Below are positions 7,039-10,608 of a stretch of 10,608 bases of DNA, piece by piece. This DNA is from JBBQXY01 sp051004815 (GTDB lineage Bacteria; Chloroflexota; Ktedonobacteria; Ktedonobacterales; Ktedonobacteraceae): contig JBPCJY010000100.1 in NCBI GenBank assembly GCA_051004815.1, positions 1 through 10,608 on the forward strand. The letters run 5' to 3'. The notes under the pieces were generated by a model, which was not told the origin of the DNA, made no database searches, and saw only the letters and a program-made list of their open reading frames with translations. The stretch's first letter is position 1. The number at the start of each line of letters is the position of its first letter. The position numbers and the translations under genes are program-made.

Positions 7039-7947
7039 ATGCATGACAAGCAAGGTGGAAGGGATTCGACCGATACCCTTGACACGAAACAAGAAAAGAA
7101 GCCCGACATAGCTGACACATCCGCACCATCATCAGACAATGTGCCGGGGCTGAACAATGCCGATCGCAAGGAGGTCGAGCAGCGCAGGAGTATCAGTGCA
7201 GTCGTTGTTCACGAGACTATTCGTGAGGAAGGTGAACAGGAACTACGTCGTACCATCAGTGCTTTAGCCTGGTCTGGCTTGGCTGCTGGGCTTTCCATGG
7301 GCTTCTCGCTCGTGGCTCAGGGACTGCTCCATGCTCACTTGCCCACGACACCCTGGAGTCCGCTCATCGGTAATCTAGGATATAGCGTAGGGTTTCTGAT
7401 CGTGATTCTGGGTCGTCAGCAATTGTTTACCGAGAACACGCTTACGGCCATTTTACCCTTGTTGGCCCACCCTGATAGAGTTACCTTCTTACGGGTTGCA
7501 CGGCTGTGGCTCGTGATCCTGGCAACCAACCTTGTGGGTGCCTTTCTTTTCGCTGTGATTATCGCGCATACTGCTCTTTTCCCACCAGAGGTGCAACGCT
7601 CATTTGCTGACATTGCCCGCCTTTCGCTGGGAAGTGGCTTTGGCTTGACGATTCTACGCGGTATATTCGCCGGGTGGCTCATCGCGCTGATGGTTTGGCT
7701 GCTGCCAGCCTCTGAGGGAACGAGGTTACACATTGTCATCATCATCACCTACCTGGTGGCACTTGGCGGCTTTGCACATATTATTGCTGGCTCCGTTGAT
7801 GTGTTCTATCTTGTCAATATCGGAGCCGCCTCCTGGTTCACCTATTTCGTCGGCTTCATGCTTCCAACGCTGATTGGCAACATCATCGGCGGTGTATCGC
7901 TCGTAGCAGCCCTCAACTTCGCCCAGGTGGCAAGCCGAGACAAATAG
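7039..7947 (+). CDS. YfdC-like formate/nitrite transporter (FNT) family protein
   Basis: The protein is an integral membrane channel or transporter of the FNT family, closest from memory to E. coli YfdC. The best markers are HETIREEGEQELRR (60-73), AAGLSMGFSL (84-93), GFLIVILGRQQLFTENTL (120-137) and GFAHIIAGSVDVFYLV (246-261); numbering is from the ATG at 7033. About six hydrophobic helices span 77-298. His249 is the equivalent of the central pore histidine of FocA, but the FocA-type CNW in the second broken-helix region is AGW here, as in the YfdC branch. The substrate is unproven; small monovalent anions are the family norm. The first 75 residues are charged, probably disordered and cytoplasmic. 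I prefer ATG 7039, because GAGAGG (7025-7030) is 8 nt upstream of it but only 2 nt from ATG 7033. Confidence 0.9.
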   Translation: MHDKQGGRDSTDTLDTKQEKKPDIADTSAPSSDNVPGLNNADRKEVEQRRSISAVVVHETIREEGEQELRRTISALAWSGLAAGLSMGFSLVAQGLLHAHLPTTPWSPLIGNLGYSVGFLIVILGRQQLFTENTLTAILPLLAHPDRVTFLRVARLWLVILATNLVGAFLFAVIIAHTALFPPEVQRSFADIARLSLGSGFGLTILRGIFAGWLIALMVWLLPASEGTRLHIVIIITYLVALGGFAHIIAGSVDVFYLVNIGAASWFTYFVGFMLPTLIGNIIGGVSLVAALNFAQVASRDK

Positions 7948-8020
7948 GGTAGCAGTCCATATAGCATGTGGAACCTTTGTTGTGACCACTCGTATAGAAG
8001 ACAGGGCCTGTAAATGATGG

Positions 8021-8114
8021 CCAGGGCGACCGCAAGGGTCGCCCCCACTATACTACGATACCTGTTAAGCACGTTATGCGTGTATAGTAGCGGCGACCCT
8101 TGCGGTCGCCCTGG
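8021..8114. repeat. 94-bp inverted-repeat element (REP/MITE-like)
   Basis: Bases 8021-8043 and 8092-8114 are perfect 23-bp reverse complements, and pairing resumes at 8047-8053 with 8082-8088 after a 3-bp partly mismatched interval. Each arm is itself a small palindrome (GGCGACC...GGTCGCC). It fills most of the gap between the transporter stop and the AAA+ gene start and has no open frame. The inner segments give a TATAGT hexamer facing outward on each strand (8083-8088 on plus; complement of 8047-8052 on minus), but I find no matching -35. Arm relatives occur at 121-142 and 61-85, so this is a dispersed family. I see no target-site duplication I would trust. Confidence 0.8.
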
Positions 8115-8145
8115 AAGTCACAAGTGACATGTTTGGAAGTGCAAT

Positions 8146-9552
8146 ATGGATAAAGAACAACTCATCAGCGAGATGCTCCTGCTGCCTACCACGGCCATCG
8201 AATACCACATGAGCCAGCACCTGGTGCAACTCTTTCCTGACAGAGCATTGGTTGAAGGAGAGATGGGCCAGTTCAATCTCGAAGGGTATGCCGAAGCAAA
8301 ACACTGTGTTCTCACACGCAAGACGTTTCTCTACAACCAGATGGCAACGTATTGGCGAGGGCCAGAGCCAGAGATGATGCCCATTCATCATCGCATGATG
8401 TCCAGAGGGGGAGGCTTTGTCCATGGGATGGGGTCACAGTTTCCTGTAGAAACAACGGCCCAGGAAGGTACAGGCCCGGCAACAGCGGATAGCGTTAAAA
8501 AGGCCTGGTTTGACGTAAACTGGCGGGAACAAACTCTTGAGGTGCTGATCGTGAGCATCGAGGGAGAAGGCATTTTCAAATACCATTACTGGATTCTTGC
8601 TGAGACAGAGGAGGTGGCGCGAAACTTCTTTGCTGCCGTGTGCGAGTGGAATATGGAGATTCGCTCCGAGGTGCTGGTCTTCGACAATGGTCACTGGCAC
8701 AAAGACGAACGACTCTTTCAGGATATTCAGACCGCGACGTTTGAAAACCTGGTGTTGCGCGGAGAGCTTAAGCAAGAGATTCGTGATGATCTCATGCAGT
8801 TCTTTCAGTCACGCGCCCTCTATGAGGAGCATGACATTCCTTGGAAACGCGGTGTCTTGTTTGTTGGTCCGGCTGGCAATGGCAAAACGCACACCGTCAA
8901 GGCACTCATCAACTCCTTGGAATATCCGTGCCTCTATGTGAAGAGCTTTCGAGCACCACATACTCCCGGTGCTGACGAAGTCAACATTCAACAGGTTTTT
9001 GATCGCGCCCGCAAAAGTACGCCCTGTATCCTCGTCCTGGAGGATCTCGACTCCCTTATTACACCGCAGAATCGTTCATTCTTCCTCAACGAGTTAGATG
9101 GTTTTGCCGCCAATATTGGTATCGTCGCACTGGCGACCACCAATCACCCGGAGCGACTTGATCCAGCTATTCTTGAACGTCCCAGCCGCTTTGATCGCAA
9201 GTACCCCTTTGGACTACCAGAGCAAACGGAGCGCAAGGCGTATATTGCCCTCTGGAATGAGGCTCTCAAACCCACGTTGCGTCTCTCTGAAGAGGAGGTG
9301 GAGAAGATCACTGCCGCGACTGAAGACTTCTCGTTTGCTTACCTGAAAGAACTGTTTCTGTCCTCAAAGATGCGCTGGATTGCCAATCCACAACAAGGTA
9401 CAATGGGCGAGGTAATGAGTGGCCAGGTGGGCAAGCTGCGGGAACAGATGGTGAGCGCGGAGATGTTTATGGCTCCCAATCCTGAAGACCAACAGGAGAT
9501 ACCACCGCCGTTTGGGTCAATGATGAGAGTACGAAGTCGGAGGCAAACGTAA
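8146..9552 (+). CDS. AAA+ ATPase with uncharacterised N-terminal half
   Basis: The C-terminal half of this 468-aa cytosolic protein is a single AAA+ module. Walker A is GPAGNGKT (241-248) and Walker B is ILVLEDLD (295-302). Sensor 1 is in ATTNHPE, with Asn333. A RPSRFDRKY segment (345-353) carries the arginine-finger candidates Arg348 and Arg351. The lid motif is DFSFAYLKEL (394-403). This arrangement matches classical single-ring AAA proteins (BCS1/proteasomal-ATPase-like), which remodel other proteins using ATP. The first ~200 residues match nothing I recognise and may be the substrate or partner domain. They include a Gly/Met-rich patch near 84-98 (SRGGGFVHGMG) and a beta-rich stretch around 130-180. 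The last ~50 residues are probably disordered. GGAAG (8135-8139) lies 6 nt before the ATG. No protease domain or protease neighbour is present. Confidence 0.9.
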   Translation: MDKEQLISEMLLLPTTAIEYHMSQHLVQLFPDRALVEGEMGQFNLEGYAEAKHCVLTRKTFLYNQMATYWRGPEPEMMPIHHRMMSRGGGFVHGMGSQFPVETTAQEGTGPATADSVKKAWFDVNWREQTLEVLIVSIEGEGIFKYHYWILAETEEVARNFFAAVCEWNMEIRSEVLVFDNGHWHKDERLFQDIQTATFENLVLRGELKQEIRDDLMQFFQSRALYEEHDIPWKRGVLFVGPAGNGKTHTVKALINSLEYPCLYVKSFRAPHTPGADEVNIQQVFDRARKSTPCILVLEDLDSLITPQNRSFFLNELDGFAANIGIVALATTNHPERLDPAILERPSRFDRKYPFGLPEQTERKAYIALWNEALKPTLRLSEEEVEKITAATEDFSFAYLKELFLSSKMRWIANPQQGTMGEVMSGQVGKLREQMVSAEMFMAPNPEDQQEIPPPFGSMMRVRSRRQT

Positions 9553-9632
9553 AAGACCCTCACGCTTTTGTGACTCATATCATAGCCTTTGTGCCTCTAA
9601 AAAAGGTATGCTCTACAAGCGAGCCGCCGCAG

Positions 9633-9662
9633 GTGACGAGGAAGCCTGAGAAGTGCGATAAT
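9633..9662 (+). promoter_or_regulatory. Putative extended -10 promoter of the ATP-grasp gene
   Basis: GATAAT (9657-9662) is preceded by TGC, forming an extended -10 (TGnGATAAT). A -35-like GTGACG sits at 9633-9638 with an 18-bp spacer. The predicted start, near 9669, leaves a leader of about 30 nt that contains the ribosome-binding site GAGAGG (9687-9692). This suggests the ATP-grasp gene is transcribed separately from the AAA+ gene. Confidence 0.5.
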
Positions 9663-9697
9663 ATATTCACGATGGCAACCTTTGAAGAGAGGCACAG

Positions 9698-10608
9698 ATG
9701 CGTTTTTGTTTTATTCTGGAAAAGAAATATGTTGATAAACCGATGCCGATGGTTGTGGCGGATCAGTTGCAGCAGTGGGGACATCACATAGATGTTATCC
9801 AGCCATATTCTGCCATTACGAGCCTGACGGAGCTTGCTCTGGCCGATTATGACGCCTATGTGTTGAAAACGGTCTCGGATGGCCCCGGCTTAACCATTTT
9901 AGAGGCGGCTGAGGCGGTTGGTATTCCTACTATTAACAATTCTCGCGCCATTCGCCTGATACGTGATAAGGCGGTCGCGGTCGCTTTTGCCCAGGCCAAA
10001 GGACTCCCCGTGCCACAGACGTACTTTGTGGGACATCCCCGCGCCTTGAAAGAACTGCCACCAACTGTGTATCCCGTAGTGGTGAAACCAAGCAACGGGA
10101 CAGCGATGCAAGATATTCACCTGGTGCGCACGCCGGAAGAACTAGTTCACCTCAAGCTGGACAACTCATGCTTCTACCTGGCGATGCGTTACGTGGAGAA
10201 CGCGGGCTATGATATCAAGCTCTATGTGACGGGCCAGGAGGTTCACGCGATGACCAAAACCTCACCGCTACACGGGGCCGCGGTTGAGCAAGAGATACCG
10301 GTCACTCGTGAGATGCTCACGTTGGCCCGGCGTGTAGGGCAGGTGTTTGGTCTGGATATCTATGGCATTGACGTGTTGGAGACTGCGCAAGGTCTGATGT
10401 TGGTGGATATCAACGACTTCCCTAGCTTTTATGGTGTGCCGCGCAAAGTTATCTGCATCGCGGAATACATTCTCCATGCCGCGTATCGCGCACGGCTCGA
10501 ACGCGAACGGCGGCTCTCGCGTTCCATCCATGCCAGGAAACCGCTCCATCGGCAGGATATGAAAATAATCCCTGCCGAGCCCATCGTTTTGAGCGAAAAA
10601 GTGAAGGC
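9698..10608 (+). CDS. ATP-grasp (RimK-like) ligase family protein, 3' end cut by window
   Basis: An open frame starts at ATG 9698, 5 nt after GAGAGG, and runs without a stop to the window edge (303 residues visible). It reads as an ATP-grasp enzyme. The pre-grasp region is 1-85. Next is NNSRAIRLIRDK (80-91) with ATP-contacting Lys91, then GLPVPQTYF (102-110) and YPVVVKPSNG (125-134) with Lys130. The Mg-binding set appears as YGIDVLE (Asp225) and LMLVDINDFPSF (Asp237, Asn239). Members couple ATP hydrolysis to joining a carboxylate to an amine, as in RimK glutamate ligation or amino-acid and cofactor conjugation; inositol-phosphate kinases of similar fold are another possibility. The substrate cannot be told. 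The visible C-terminal tail after 265 is strongly basic. The family assignment is good; the exact role is open. Confidence 0.85.
   Translation, partial: MRFCFILEKKYVDKPMPMVVADQLQQWGHHIDVIQPYSAITSLTELALADYDAYVLKTVSDGPGLTILEAAEAVGIPTINNSRAIRLIRDKAVAVAFAQAKGLPVPQTYFVGHPRALKELPPTVYPVVVKPSNGTAMQDIHLVRTPEELVHLKLDNSCFYLAMRYVENAGYDIKLYVTGQEVHAMTKTSPLHGAAVEQEIPVTREMLTLARRVGQVFGLDIYGIDVLETAQGLMLVDINDFPSFYGVPRKVICIAEYILHAAYRARLERERRLSRSIHARKPLHRQDMKIIPAEPIVLSEKVK

Noticed and set aside
8083..8088. TATAGT as the -10 of an AAA+ gene promoter
   Set aside because: No -35 lies at a usable distance, and the hexamer is part of the inverted repeat itself.

Overview
The window looks like chromosomal DNA from a free-living bacterium of moderate GC content with intergenic palindromic repeats. 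My best guess is the Chloroflexota, possibly a Ktedonobacteria-like soil lineage. That rests on the general flavour of the proteins and on repeats of the GGCGACCC...GGTCGCC type, not on a phylogenetic marker search, so treat it as moderate to low confidence. No phage, transposase, CRISPR, tRNA or rRNA sequence is visible.

Left block, minus strand, about 204-6516, read right to left. prfA encodes peptide chain release factor 1. A class V alanine-glyoxylate aminotransferase follows 21 bp later, then a long hairpin. Next come a HAD-family hydrolase and a small membrane-anchored protein of unknown function, translationally coupled through an ATGA overlap, then a second long hairpin. Last is a large protein that joins a 12-helix amino-acid-permease-like domain to a complete sensor histidine kinase. 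A good sigma70-type promoter lies between the second hairpin and this fusion gene, so it can probably be expressed on its own. The two hairpins are unusual. Each starts at the second base of the last sense codon of the gene before it, encloses the stop codon, and has a 23-26 bp uninterrupted stem with no U-tract.

Centre, 6517-7038. This divergent intergenic region of about 520 bp separates prfA from the rightward genes. It holds a tandem array of 9-bp direct repeats (consensus TGATACAnn) at 6768-6812, just upstream of a plausible rightward promoter. The array looks like a regulator-binding site.

Right block, plus strand, 7039-10608. First is a YfdC-like member of the formate/nitrite transporter family. 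A 94-bp inverted-repeat element follows at 8021-8114; related copies of its arm occur at the far left of the window. Then come an AAA+ ATPase with a long uncharacterised N-terminal half, and, behind its own extended -10 promoter, an ATP-grasp ligase-like gene cut by the window end.

The block is a mix of housekeeping genes (prfA, aminotransferase) and accessory genes. The most noteworthy items are the permease-histidine kinase fusion, the paired stop-codon hairpins and the 9-bp repeat array. I see no evidence for a multi-gene defence or mobile system.
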